Assembly: GCF_000313935.1 (NCBI RefSeq)
Contig: NZ_AMSS01000088.1
Coordinates: 124,001-188,000, forward strand
Length of the DNA: 64,000 bases
Direction of reading: 5' to 3'
Origin: Acinetobacter sp. WC-141
GTDB lineage: Bacteria > Pseudomonadota > Gammaproteobacteria > Pseudomonadales > Moraxellaceae
How positions within the stretch are numbered: the stretch's first letter is position 1; each line of letters starts with the position of its first letter. Of this stretch, positions 28,343 to 36,011 are shown piece by piece. Under the pieces are notes generated by a model, which ran no database searches, had not been told where the DNA came from, and saw only the letters and a list, made by a program, of their open reading frames with translations. A program made the translations under genes and the position numbers.

Positions 28343-28794
28343 TGGCAATTCAGCGTTCAGGGCGCTTTGAGCGCATAAAAAAACCACTAAAAAGTGATAT
28401 GAACGTCGTACCCTATATTGACGTTATGCTCGTACTTTTGGTTATTTTCATGGTGACTGCTCCCATGATTACTAGTGGTATTAAAGTCGATTTACCTCAA
28501 GCAAATAACCATCCAATTGAATCAAAAGATATGCCAGCCATGGTAACGATTGGTAAAGATGGCAATATTTATCTTCAATATGAAGATTACAAAGATAGTG
28601 AACCATTGTCTCGTGAAAAACTTGAAGAAGTTTTAAGCGATGCTCAAAAACAAGCTGAACAAGAAAATAAACAACTCACAGTTTTAGTCAATGGTGATAA
28701 GTCTCGTCCTTACGGGGAAGTCGTATCATTGATGGCAAGTTTACAAGAAGCAGGTTTAACTCAAGTTGGCCTTCTGACAGAGCCTTTAAAATAA
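28342..28794 (+). CDS. tolR: Tol-Pal system proton channel subunit TolR
   Basis: This 150-residue ExbD-family protein has a short cytoplasmic start and one helix at about residues 24-44 (MNVVPYIDVMLVLLVIFMVTAP), which contains the proton-carrying aspartate in YIDVML. The rest is periplasmic. tolA begins three bases after its stop. Confidence 0.97.
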   Translation: MAIQRSGRFERIKKPLKSDMNVVPYIDVMLVLLVIFMVTAPMITSGIKVDLPQANNHPIESKDMPAMVTIGKDGNIYLQYEDYKDSEPLSREKLEEVLSDAQKQAEQENKQLTVLVNGDKSRPYGEVVSLMASLQEAGLTQVGLLTEPLK

Positions 28795-28797
28795 GCT

Positions 28798-30255
28798 ATG
28801 AATAAAAATCAAAAGCCACACTTTAAACAAAATGCGATTGCATTGAGCTTTACACTAGGAGTTCATGCAATTGCCATTGTTGGCTTGCTTTTTTTAGGCT
28901 TGAGTAAACCACCTGAACAGCCAAAAAAGCTCACAACTATTTTAGTTAAGCCAGAAGATTTACCTCCTCCGTTAGCAAAAGAAGTTGAACAACCGACTAC
29001 AGCTACAAATGAAGCAAAAGAGGTGTTAACCCCTATTGTGGATGAAACGCTTCCTCAAAATCTTCCAGTTACGCCTCCTCCTCCGACAGCTCAACAACTT
29101 GCTGCTCAAAAGCAAAAGGCCGAACAGGCACAGCAAGCAAAATTAGCTGAACAAAAGCGTAAAACTGAAGAGGCTGCAAAAGCTAAACAAGCGGCAGAAC
29201 AGCAACGTATAGAGGAAATACAAAAGCAACAGGTTGAAGCTAAGCGCCAAGCCGAGGCTAAAGCAAAATCTGAAGCTGAACAAAAACGTAAGACCGAACA
29301 AAGTGCGAAAGCCGAAGTAGAAGCTAAGGCCAGACAAAAAGTTGCTGAAGAGGCTAAGCGTAAAGCTGAGACTGATGCAAGGCTAAAACATGAGGCCCAA
29401 AAAGCCGAAAACGCTAAACTTCAAGCACAGCAAGACGCTAAACGCAAAGCTGAAGCAGACGCCAAAGCTAAACAGCAAAAAGCCAATGAAGACGCTAAGC
29501 GTAAAGCTGAAGCCGATGCAAAAGCTAAACAGCAAAAAGCCAATGACGATGCTAAGCGTAAAGCTGAAGCAGATGCTAAAGCTAAACAGCAAAAAGCTAA
29601 TGACGATGCTAAACGTAAAGCTGAGGCTGATGCAAAAGCTAAACAGCAAAAAGCTGATGACGCTAAACGTAAAGCTGAAGCAGATGCTAAAGCTAAGCAG
29701 CAAAAAGCCAATGATGATGCTAAACGCAAAGCTGAAGCAGACGCTAAAGCTAAACAGCAAAAAGCCAATGAAGACGCTAAACGTAAAGCTGAAGCAGACG
29801 CTAAAGCTAAGCAGCAAAAAGCTGACGACGCTAAACACAAAGCTGAGGCTGATGCAAAAGCGAAACAGCAAAAAGCTGCTGATGATGCTAAACGTAAAGC
29901 TGAAGCAGAGGCCGAAGCAAAAGCTGCATCTGCTCAAAAAGCACAAGAAGAAGCAGCTCAGAAGAAAGCCGAAGCTAAAAAAATTGCTTCTTCAGCTAGA
30001 CGTGATTTTGAGCAAAAAATTCGACGCTCTTGGGATGTCCCAACAGGCAGTAGCGGTAAAACAGTGAGTGTTCGTTTTACCCTCTCAGATTCGGGAAGCG
30101 TTAATTCTATTGTAATCACACGTTCAAGTGGCGATGATGCTTTAGATGCAAGTATTAAGGCTGCAATTCAAGCCTCTGCACCATATCCTATGCCATCAGA
30201 CCCAGATGCAAGACGCGAAGCAAGAAGTGTTAACTCTACATTTAGAGCGCAATAA
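28798..30255 (+). CDS. tolA: Tol-Pal linker protein TolA
   Basis: This 485-residue inner-membrane protein bridges to Pal and TolB. A helix at about residues 14-36 anchors it, then a proline-rich stretch, a long Ala/Lys/Glu helix from about 100 to 390, and the globular TolA-III domain from about 400. That domain shows ARRDFEQKIRRSWDVP and VRFTLSDSGSVNSIVI. The helix holds eight near-identical 18-19-residue units, listed separately, which make it longer than the 421-residue E. coli protein. The antisense long ORFs here reflect repeat composition only. Confidence 0.96.
   Translation: MNKNQKPHFKQNAIALSFTLGVHAIAIVGLLFLGLSKPPEQPKKLTTILVKPEDLPPPLAKEVEQPTTATNEAKEVLTPIVDETLPQNLPVTPPPPTAQQLAAQKQKAEQAQQAKLAEQKRKTEEAAKAKQAAEQQRIEEIQKQQVEAKRQAEAKAKSEAEQKRKTEQSAKAEVEAKARQKVAEEAKRKAETDARLKHEAQKAENAKLQAQQDAKRKAEADAKAKQQKANEDAKRKAEADAKAKQQKANDDAKRKAEADAKAKQQKANDDAKRKAEADAKAKQQKADDAKRKAEADAKAKQQKANDDAKRKAEADAKAKQQKANEDAKRKAEADAKAKQQKADDAKHKAEADAKAKQQKAADDAKRKAEAEAEAKAASAQKAQEEAAQKKAEAKKIASSARRDFEQKIRRSWDVPTGSSGKTVSVRFTLSDSGSVNSIVITRSSGDDALDASIKAAIQASAPYPMPSDPDARREARSVNSTFRAQ
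29434..29883 (+). repeat. tolA: Tandem repeat in tolA (eight 54/57-bp units)
   Basis: The unit DAKRKAEADAKAKQQKAxx occurs eight times in frame: six units of 57 bp and two of 54 bp (units 4 and 7 lack one residue); a ninth degenerate copy follows. Unit ends run NE, ND, ND, D, ND, NE, D, AD. The units are near identical in DNA too, so copy number could change by slippage or recombination without breaking the frame. Confidence 0.9.
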
Positions 30256-30264
30256 TTTTGAAAG

Positions 30265-30299
30265 AGTTACATGCTTTAAATAGTTTAAGGCATGTAACT
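30265..30299 (+). other. 16-bp hairpin between tolA and tolB
   Basis: AGTTACATGC at 30265-30274 pairs perfectly with GCATGTAACT at 30290-30299; inner TTTAAA and TTTAAG extend the stem to 16 bp (one wobble) around a TAG loop. No T run follows, so it is more likely an mRNA-stability or processing element than a terminator. Confidence 0.65.
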
Positions 30300-30348
30300 A
30301 TGCTACAAAATCAACAGTCACAAAAATACCAGCTATGACTTTAAACTT

Positions 30349-31629
30349 ATGAATACGAGCCGCAAACACCTGCTATCTTTAGCATTAATCACCGCCTTAA
30401 GCCCTATTGCTTCTACAACTGCTTTTGCTCAGTTATATCTGGAAATTGCTAAAGCACCAGATCAGGCACCAAAAATTGCTATTGTTCCGTTTAACAATGA
30501 CAATGGGCTCTCCCCTATTGTCGAAACTGACTTAAACCGTTCTGGACGCTTTACAAGCTCATCTAAAAATTTACCGGCTAATGCTGCAATCAATCAGATT
30601 CAAGCTTCTGACTGGCAAGCTGCCGGAATTCCCTATGTAGTTACTGGACAAATTAAACAGACAGCTACAGGTTTTGAAGTTCATTACCAACTTTATGATG
30701 TACAAAAGCAGCAATATATTTTAAATGAACTTTTAAATGTGCCTGCTTCACGCATACGTCAAGCTGGCCATATGGTAAGTGATGCTATTTATCAGGCACT
30801 TACTGGTATTCCAGGTGATTTTAGCGGCCGTATTGCGTATGTACTGAGAAATCCGGCCACTCCTGCTGAACGTTATACTTTACAAATTGCAGATACAGAT
30901 GGTGAACAACCAAAAACTGTTTTGTCATCTCGTGACCCAATTCTTTCTCCGGCATGGACACCTGATGCCAAGAAAATTGCTTATGTTTCTTTTGAAACCA
31001 AACGTCCAGCAATTTATCTACAAGATTTATCTACTGGAACACGTGAAGTACTCACGAGCTTTAAAGGTCTAAATGGCGCACCGAGTTTTTCACCTGATGG
31101 CCAATCAATGCTATTTACAGCATCTATGAATGGCAATCCAGAAATCTATCAAATGGACTTATCAACTCGCCAAGTCAAACGTATGACAAATGACTCGGCA
31201 ATTGATACAGAAGCACGTTATACACCAGATGGAAAATCGTTTATTTTCACTTCTGACCGTGGTGGTTCAGCCCAAATCTATCGTTATACCTTTGCTGATG
31301 GGTCAGTAAAACGTATAACGTTTAAAGGGTCATTTAATGCACGTGGAACTTTGAGTGCAGATGGCAAAAAGATTGCTCTTGTTCATCGTCCAAGTGGCAG
31401 CAGTTATAAAGTTGCAATTCAGGACATTAATACTGGTATCACCAATATTCTTACTCCAACCAGTTTAGATGAATCACCAAGTTTCTCACCGAATGGGCAA
31501 ATGGTGGTCTATGCGACTCGTGAAGGCAACCGTGGCTTGTTATCTATCATGTCTACTGATGGACGTTTCCGTATGAATTTACCAAGCGAACAAGGTGAAG
31601 TACGTGAACCAGCTTGGGCACCAAAATAA
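30349..31629 (+). CDS. tolB: Periplasmic Tol-Pal protein TolB
   Basis: This 426-residue protein has a signal peptide ending ...STTAFA before QLYLE. An N-terminal domain (about residues 28-160) precedes a six-bladed beta-propeller with repeated motifs such as SPAWTPDAKKIAYVS, APSFSPDGQSMLFTA and EARYTPDGKSFIFTSDRGG. It binds Pal and, via its N terminus, TolA. It lies 93 bases after tolA, across a strong hairpin. Confidence 0.97.
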   Translation: MNTSRKHLLSLALITALSPIASTTAFAQLYLEIAKAPDQAPKIAIVPFNNDNGLSPIVETDLNRSGRFTSSSKNLPANAAINQIQASDWQAAGIPYVVTGQIKQTATGFEVHYQLYDVQKQQYILNELLNVPASRIRQAGHMVSDAIYQALTGIPGDFSGRIAYVLRNPATPAERYTLQIADTDGEQPKTVLSSRDPILSPAWTPDAKKIAYVSFETKRPAIYLQDLSTGTREVLTSFKGLNGAPSFSPDGQSMLFTASMNGNPEIYQMDLSTRQVKRMTNDSAIDTEARYTPDGKSFIFTSDRGGSAQIYRYTFADGSVKRITFKGSFNARGTLSADGKKIALVHRPSGSSYKVAIQDINTGITNILTPTSLDESPSFSPNGQMVVYATREGNRGLLSIMSTDGRFRMNLPSEQGEVREPAWAPK

Positions 31630-31656
31630 CTTTTAATTCCATTGATGGAGATAGTC

Positions 31657-32217
31657 ATGAAATCAATCAAATATTTAGCTTTACCCTTTCTTAGCGTAGC
31701 GCTTGTGATGACAGGTTGTGCTAGCCGCAAACCTGCAGCAACTACAACAACTGGTACAAATCCAAGTACAGTTAACACTTCTGGTTTAAGTGAAGATGCA
31801 GCATTAAATGCTCAAAATTTGGCTGGTGCTTCATCGAAAGGTGTAACTGAAGCAAATAAAGCTGCTTTAGCTAAACGCGTTGTTCATTTTGATTATGACA
31901 GCAGTGATTTATCTACTGAAGACTATCAAACTCTCCAAGCTCATGCTCAGTTCCTTATGGCAAATGCAAATTCAAAAGTTGCTTTAACTGGCCATACAGA
32001 TGAACGCGGTACACGTGAATACAACATGGCCTTAGGCGAGCGTCGTGCTAAAGCTGTACAAAGCTACCTAATTACCAATGGTGTAAACCCACAGCAACTT
32101 GAAGCTGTAAGCTATGGTAAAGAAGCTCCTGTGAATGCAGGGCATGATGAATCTGCATGGAAAGAAAATCGCCGCGTTGAAATTAATTACGAAGCAGTAC
32201 CCCCTTTATTAAAATAA
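31657..32217 (+). CDS. pal: Peptidoglycan-associated lipoprotein Pal
   Basis: This 186-residue outer-membrane lipoprotein has lipobox VMTGC with the acylated cysteine near residue 21, then a Thr/Asn-rich tether. The OmpA-like peptidoglycan-binding domain follows, with [31 protein letters not shown] and the closing NRRVEINYE. The ATG at 31657 is preferred over the earlier TTG/ATG because it follows TGGAG and gives a proper lipoprotein signal. It ends the tol operon at a terminator. Confidence 0.97.
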   Translation: MKSIKYLALPFLSVALVMTGCASRKPAATTTTGTNPSTVNTSGLSEDAALNAQNLAGASSKGVTEANKAALAKRVVHFDYDSSDLSTEDYQTLQAHAQFLMANANSKVALTGHTDERGTREYNMALGERRAKAVQSYLITNGVNPQQLEAVSYGKEAPVNAGHDESAWKENRRVEINYEAVPPLLK

Positions 32218-32230
32218 GGGAATATGCATA

Positions 32231-32262
32231 AAAAAACGCTCATAAAATATGAGCGTTTTTTT
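32231..32262. terminator. Bidirectional terminator after pal
   Basis: AAAAAACGCTCATA pairs with TATGAGCGTTTTTT around an AAA loop. It lies 13 bases after pal and 13 beyond the stop of the convergent small gene. Confidence 0.92.
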
Positions 32263-32275
32263 ATAAAAACATAAC

Positions 32276-32461
32276 TTAAGAAGATTTCTTTTCTTCTTCA
32301 GTATGTTGCATAGATTCAATCAAATCATGCTTATTAAAATCTTTATATTCAGGTTTTGCTTCATAATCTTTCCACGCTTCCTGAACATTCTCTTTCGAAA
32401 TTTCATCTAGATTGATTGGTTCACCTGCCGTGGGGGTCGCATCAAACTTCTTTGTTGTCAT
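32276..32461 (-). CDS. Small acidic conserved protein, 61 residues
   Basis: The frame begins MTTKKFDATPTAGEPINLDEI and is rich in Lys, Glu and Asp with no membrane helix or cysteine. AGGAGAATCGAAATG is a strong ribosome binding site. It is convergent to pal and stands alone, ended by the shared terminator. I do not recognise a family; the composition suggests a soluble, perhaps stress-related, helical protein, but that is a guess. Confidence 0.72.
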   Translation of the reverse strand: MTTKKFDATPTAGEPINLDEISKENVQEAWKDYEAKPEYKDFNKHDLIESMQHTEEEKKSS

Positions 32462-32645
32462 TTCGATTCTCCTAAAAATATACAGTCCGTTGTCATGTAA
32501 TCAACATACCATTTAAAATGGGGGTTGTAAGCATAAATCCAACACAAATAAAGTAAGATAATTTTTATTTTGTGACATTCTCATCTAGAATATGCCTCGT
32601 ATTTATCTGACTCATTTTGATGCTTGAAGCACAGGAGCTTTTTTT

Positions 32646-33617
32646 ATGTCCAACCTCACATTGTCCCAATTTTTACAACAACAAAAAGGGAATCTAACAC
32701 CTGAGTTGGCTCAAGTCATCGACACTATCGCCACTACCTGTAAAACAATCGATCAAGCCTTACAAAAAGGTGCGCTCGCTGGTATTTTGGGTAGTGCTGG
32801 TAATGAAAATGTTCAAGGTGAAACACAGAAAAAACTTGATGTAATTTCAAATGACTATTTAATTGATGCTTTAAAAGTTCATCCACAAGTGGGTGGCCTT
32901 GCTTCTGAAGAGCTTGATGAGTTCACACCTGCACAAGAAAATGGTAAATATTTGGTTTTATTTGATCCATTAGACGGCTCAAGTAACATCGATATCAATA
33001 TGTGTGTAGGCACAATTTTCTCTATCCTGCCTGCAAAGAATGCGGTAACTCAAGCAGAAGATTTCATGCAAGCTGGTACACAGCAAGTTGCTGCTGGTTA
33101 CGTACTTTATGGCCCATCAACCATGATGGCCTTAACTGTAGGAAATGGCGTAGTATTCTTTACTTTAGATCCAGAAACTCAAACATTCTTGCTAACTACT
33201 GACAATGTTCAAGTTTCAGCAGATACTCAAGAGTTTGCAATTAACGCGTCTAACCAGCGTCATTGGGAAGAACCAGTAAAACAATATATTGATGAATTAC
33301 TTGCAGGTAAAACATCTATACGTGAAAAAGATTTCAATATGCGTTGGGTAGCATGTATGGTGGGTGATATTCACCGTATTTTATGTCGTGGTGGTATTTT
33401 TCTTTATCCATATGACTTAAAAGATCCTAAAAAAGCAGGTCGTTTACGTTTAATGTATGAAGCAAACCCAATGAGTATGCTCATTGAACAAGCTGGTGGC
33501 TCATCAACAACTGGACGTGTTCGCATTTTAGATATTGAACCGACAGAACTTCACCAACGTGTTCCTGTAATTATTGGTTCTAAAAACGAAGTTGAACGCG
33601 TAACAAGCTATCATTAA
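32646..33617 (+). CDS. fbp: Fructose-1,6-bisphosphatase, class I
   Basis: This 323-residue enzyme hydrolyses fructose-1,6-bisphosphate to fructose-6-phosphate for gluconeogenesis. Metal ligands appear in ASEELDE and [21 protein letters not shown]. Substrate-binding segments include [14 protein letters not shown] and [15 protein letters not shown]. Length matches class I. It has its own upstream region and is followed by a terminator. Confidence 0.97.
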   Translation: MSNLTLSQFLQQQKGNLTPELAQVIDTIATTCKTIDQALQKGALAGILGSAGNENVQGETQKKLDVISNDYLIDALKVHPQVGGLASEELDEFTPAQENGKYLVLFDPLDGSSNIDINMCVGTIFSILPAKNAVTQAEDFMQAGTQQVAAGYVLYGPSTMMALTVGNGVVFFTLDPETQTFLLTTDNVQVSADTQEFAINASNQRHWEEPVKQYIDELLAGKTSIREKDFNMRWVACMVGDIHRILCRGGIFLYPYDLKDPKKAGRLRLMYEANPMSMLIEQAGGSSTTGRVRILDIEPTELHQRVPVIIGSKNEVERVTSYH

Positions 33618-33632
33618 TAATTTTAATTATTT

Positions 33633-33661
33633 AGGGCATCATAGTATGATGGTGCCCTTTT
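33633..33661 (+). terminator. Terminator after fbp
   Basis: AGGGCATCAT at 33633-33642 pairs with ATGATGGTGCCCT (outer stem of 10 bp with one wobble) and is followed by TTT, 16 bases after the fbp stop. Confidence 0.75.
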
Positions 33662-33676
33662 GTTGGATATTTTCTT

Positions 33677-34453
33677 ATGGCGGTTATTTTTTTAGAATCA
33701 AAAGACAATGCAAAAATTAAACATTTGCGTGGGTTAATCGAACTTAATAGCGCCCGAAAAAAGCACCAACAAACTGTCCTTGAAGGTACCCATCTCTGCT
33801 TGACGTGGTTACAACAGCAAAAGAAGATTTTTTCTTTATTTACGACAGAACAAGCATTAGAACATACTGATTTAAAAAAAATAATTGAACTGCATCAAGG
33901 TCATATCTTTGTTATTAGCGAAGTTTTATATAGAGATTTGAGCACACTAGGTACAAGCTTACCTTGTTTAGCTATTATTGATTTACCTAAAACTGCATCA
34001 ACAATTGACTATAAAGTAGATACTTTAATTCTGGAAAATATACAAGATCCAGGTAACGTAGGCACATTACTACGTTCAGCAGCGGCAGCAAATATTAAAC
34101 AAATTATTTGCACACAAGGATCTGCATCACTTTGGTCGCCACGAGTTTTAAGAGCAGGCATGGGAGCTCATTTTAGCTTACATTGTTTTGAAAACTTTCA
34201 ACTGACAGATATTCTTCCAAAATTTCATATTCCAGTTTTTGTTACAAGCTCACATCGCTCAACCAGTATCTACTCAAAAGATCTTTCCAAACCATGTGTC
34301 TGGATTTTAGGAAATGAAGGTCAAGGTGCAAGTGATTACGCCTTAGAGCATGCAGAATCGGTGACTATTCCTCAGCCAGGTGGACAAGAGTCATTAAATG
34401 TAGCAATTGCAGGTTCTATTTGTTTTTTTGAAATGGTTCGTCAGCGCCAATAA
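33677..34453 (+). CDS. TrmH/SpoU-family RNA 2'-O-methyltransferase
   Basis: This 258-residue SPOUT-fold methyltransferase has an N-terminal substrate-binding domain (residues 1-100, starting with SKDNAKIKHLRGL) typical of RlmB/TsnR-like enzymes. Its catalytic domain holds the three SpoU motifs: LENIQDPGNVGTLLRSAAAA, WILGNEGQG and IPQPGGQESLNVAIA. It uses SAM to methylate ribose in rRNA or tRNA; the exact nucleotide is not predictable. A short 138-base gap separates it from the sigma-factor gene. Confidence 0.9.
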   Translation: MAVIFLESKDNAKIKHLRGLIELNSARKKHQQTVLEGTHLCLTWLQQQKKIFSLFTTEQALEHTDLKKIIELHQGHIFVISEVLYRDLSTLGTSLPCLAIIDLPKTASTIDYKVDTLILENIQDPGNVGTLLRSAAAANIKQIICTQGSASLWSPRVLRAGMGAHFSLHCFENFQLTDILPKFHIPVFVTSSHRSTSIYSKDLSKPCVWILGNEGQGASDYALEHAESVTIPQPGGQESLNVAIAGSICFFEMVRQRQ

Positions 34454-34591
34454 AACGTTAATTTATTTTACATCTCACATATTTGTGAAAAAAATCAATT
34501 ACACTAGTAAAAAATAACCGATTGTTGTCAACCTCCCACCTCTTTTCAACGTTATATAAGAGATATATTGAAGATAAGGTGGGTATGTCCA

Positions 34592-35227
34592 ATGACAGGA
34601 TTTTCCATCTCCATGGATTTAGCACCGAAAAAGTCTCGATCGGAAACATCTAGTGCTCATGCAAGCACGGCTGAGCAACGCCTGAAAGTTTTCATGCAAG
34701 ATGTAACTGGTCGTGCTTTGGTGATGATGGAGAGTGCTACCCAAGGTCAACAAGGTATTGCAATGGATTTGGTTCAAGAAGCATTTATTGCTTTACACAA
34801 ATCTTATGCCGATAAAAGTACTGAAGAATGGTATCCCCTGTTTTATACTATTTTAAACAACAAACTTCAGGATTGGCGCCGCAAAGAATCTCGTAGAGCA
34901 AACCCATTTTCATTCTTCAAAAAAGTTAGTCTGGACAATGACGACGACGAAGTTATTGATGTAGTTGATGAAAAAGCCATCAATCCTGCAGATTTTCTTG
35001 ATCAAGCAGTGACTATCGAAGAAATTCGAGAAGCAATTTCAAAGCTACCTGTTCGTCAACAACAGGCATTTATGTTACGTGCATGGGAAGGTTTTGACAC
35101 ACACACAACAGCTCAGATCATGAACTGTACTGAAGGTAGTGTTAAAACCCATTATCACCGAGCAATTCAGGGACTTAGAGAGTACTTAGCCCATTTAAAT
35201 CCCTTGGGAGGTTCTGATGAATCATGA
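34592..35227 (+). CDS. ECF-like RNA polymerase sigma factor
   Basis: This 211-residue sigma-70-family factor shows region 2 at about residues 25-95 (AMDLVQEAFIALHKSY, FYTILNNKLQDWRRKESR) and region 4 at about 145-205 (LPVRQQQAFMLRAWEGFDTHTTAQIMNCTEGSVKTHYHRA). The frame extends to a TTG at 34568, but the ATG at 34592 follows AAGGTGGG. The gene overlaps the next by 11 bases, and together the three genes look like a sigma/anti-sigma/envelope unit. It is not closely like RpoE of enterics; the target regulon is unknown. Confidence 0.88.
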   Translation: MTGFSISMDLAPKKSRSETSSAHASTAEQRLKVFMQDVTGRALVMMESATQGQQGIAMDLVQEAFIALHKSYADKSTEEWYPLFYTILNNKLQDWRRKESRRANPFSFFKKVSLDNDDDEVIDVVDEKAINPADFLDQAVTIEEIREAISKLPVRQQQAFMLRAWEGFDTHTTAQIMNCTEGSVKTHYHRAIQGLREYLAHLNPLGGSDES

Positions 35228-35537
35228 TGATTTCACTAAAAAGGTGACGTCTAAACTTGATAGTTTGGCACATCACCATAAAAATAAAACAGTGGTCATG
35301 AATCATGTGCTTGACCATATTCAACAAAAACCAGCCTCTTTTTATAGTGTCTGGAAAATGTCTGGTTTTGCACTTGCAGCTGCGATCACAGGTTTTGTAA
35401 TTTTACCTAATTCAGCAGATATTGTGGATAAGCCGCAAAATCAAGTGATTGTAAATCCTAAATTATCTCCACAAATGGTAGAAGATTTAGAAATGCTAAT
35501 GGTGTTGGGTGAGGATAAAGTACAACATGGCAGCTAA
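35217..35537 (+). CDS. Membrane-anchored partner of the sigma factor (putative anti-sigma)
   Basis: This 106-residue protein has a hydrophilic N-terminal half (MNHDDFTKKVTSKLDSL, many His/Lys), one helix at about residues 48-66 (WKMSGFALAAAITGFVIL) and a C-terminal periplasmic tail. Size, topology and tight overlap with the sigma gene match the DUF3619-like proteins that follow similar sigma genes in other Proteobacteria. An anti-sigma role is inference; there is no zinc-finger HxxxCxxC motif. Confidence 0.72.
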   Translation: MNHDDFTKKVTSKLDSLAHHHKNKTVVMNHVLDHIQQKPASFYSVWKMSGFALAAAITGFVILPNSADIVDKPQNQVIVNPKLSPQMVEDLEMLMVLGEDKVQHGS

Positions 35538-35916
35538 AAAATTAGCACTTATCCTGTGTTCATTAAGTTTCTTGCAAACCAGTTTTGCAGGTTTTGAACG
35601 ATTTTGGATTTTTTCTAAGGATGCCAATACACAAGTTGATGACACATGGAATGCTCTTTCTGAAGAGGAACAACGTGCAGTTATTAAACGCTACCAGAGC
35701 TTAAAAGAGTTACCAGCGAACCAAAGTACGAACCTACAGCAACGTATGGACTGGTTTACTCAGCTCCCCGAAGCTGAAAAAGAAAAAATGCGTGAAGCAT
35801 GGCAAAAAATGAGTACACAAGAGCGTAATGATTTACGCCAGCGTATGCTTAAAGCGAATGGCGAAGAAAGAACAGCTATTCGTGAAGAGTATATGAATAA
35901 GTATTTAGAACATTAA
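35527..35916 (+). CDS. DUF3106-like exported protein
   Basis: The protein starts with signal peptide MAAKKLALILCSLSFLQTSFA (ATG at 35527; an upstream GTG at 35509 is less likely), giving about 129 residues. The mature part repeats Trp-centred motifs, WNALSEEEQRAV, WFTQLPEAEKEKMREAW and MSTQERNDLRQRM, as in DUF3106. It is charged, helical and probably periplasmic. Its start overlaps the previous gene by 11 bases. Function is unknown; it may signal to or be regulated by the sigma factor. A terminator follows. Confidence 0.82.
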   Translation: MAAKKLALILCSLSFLQTSFAGFERFWIFSKDANTQVDDTWNALSEEEQRAVIKRYQSLKELPANQSTNLQQRMDWFTQLPEAEKEKMREAWQKMSTQERNDLRQRMLKANGEERTAIREEYMNKYLEH

Positions 35917-35972
35917 ATATAACTCTGTAAAATTCGCATGTAGTAGATTTAATGCCTTAAATAATTTTCTAT

Positions 35973-36000
35973 AAAAAAGCCTCCAATTGGAGGCTTTTTA
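35973..36000. terminator. Bidirectional terminator
   Basis: AAAAAAGCCTCC at 35973-35984 pairs with GGAGGCTTTTTA around AATT. It lies between the sigma operon and the convergent surface-protein genes. Confidence 0.92.
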
Positions 36001-36011
36001 TTTTATATCGT

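Noticed and set aside
29383-30067. Long open frames on both strands overlapping tolA
   Set aside because: They arise from the Ala/Lys/Glu repeat composition of tolA and have no plausible start signal or protein-like sequence; tolA itself is certain.
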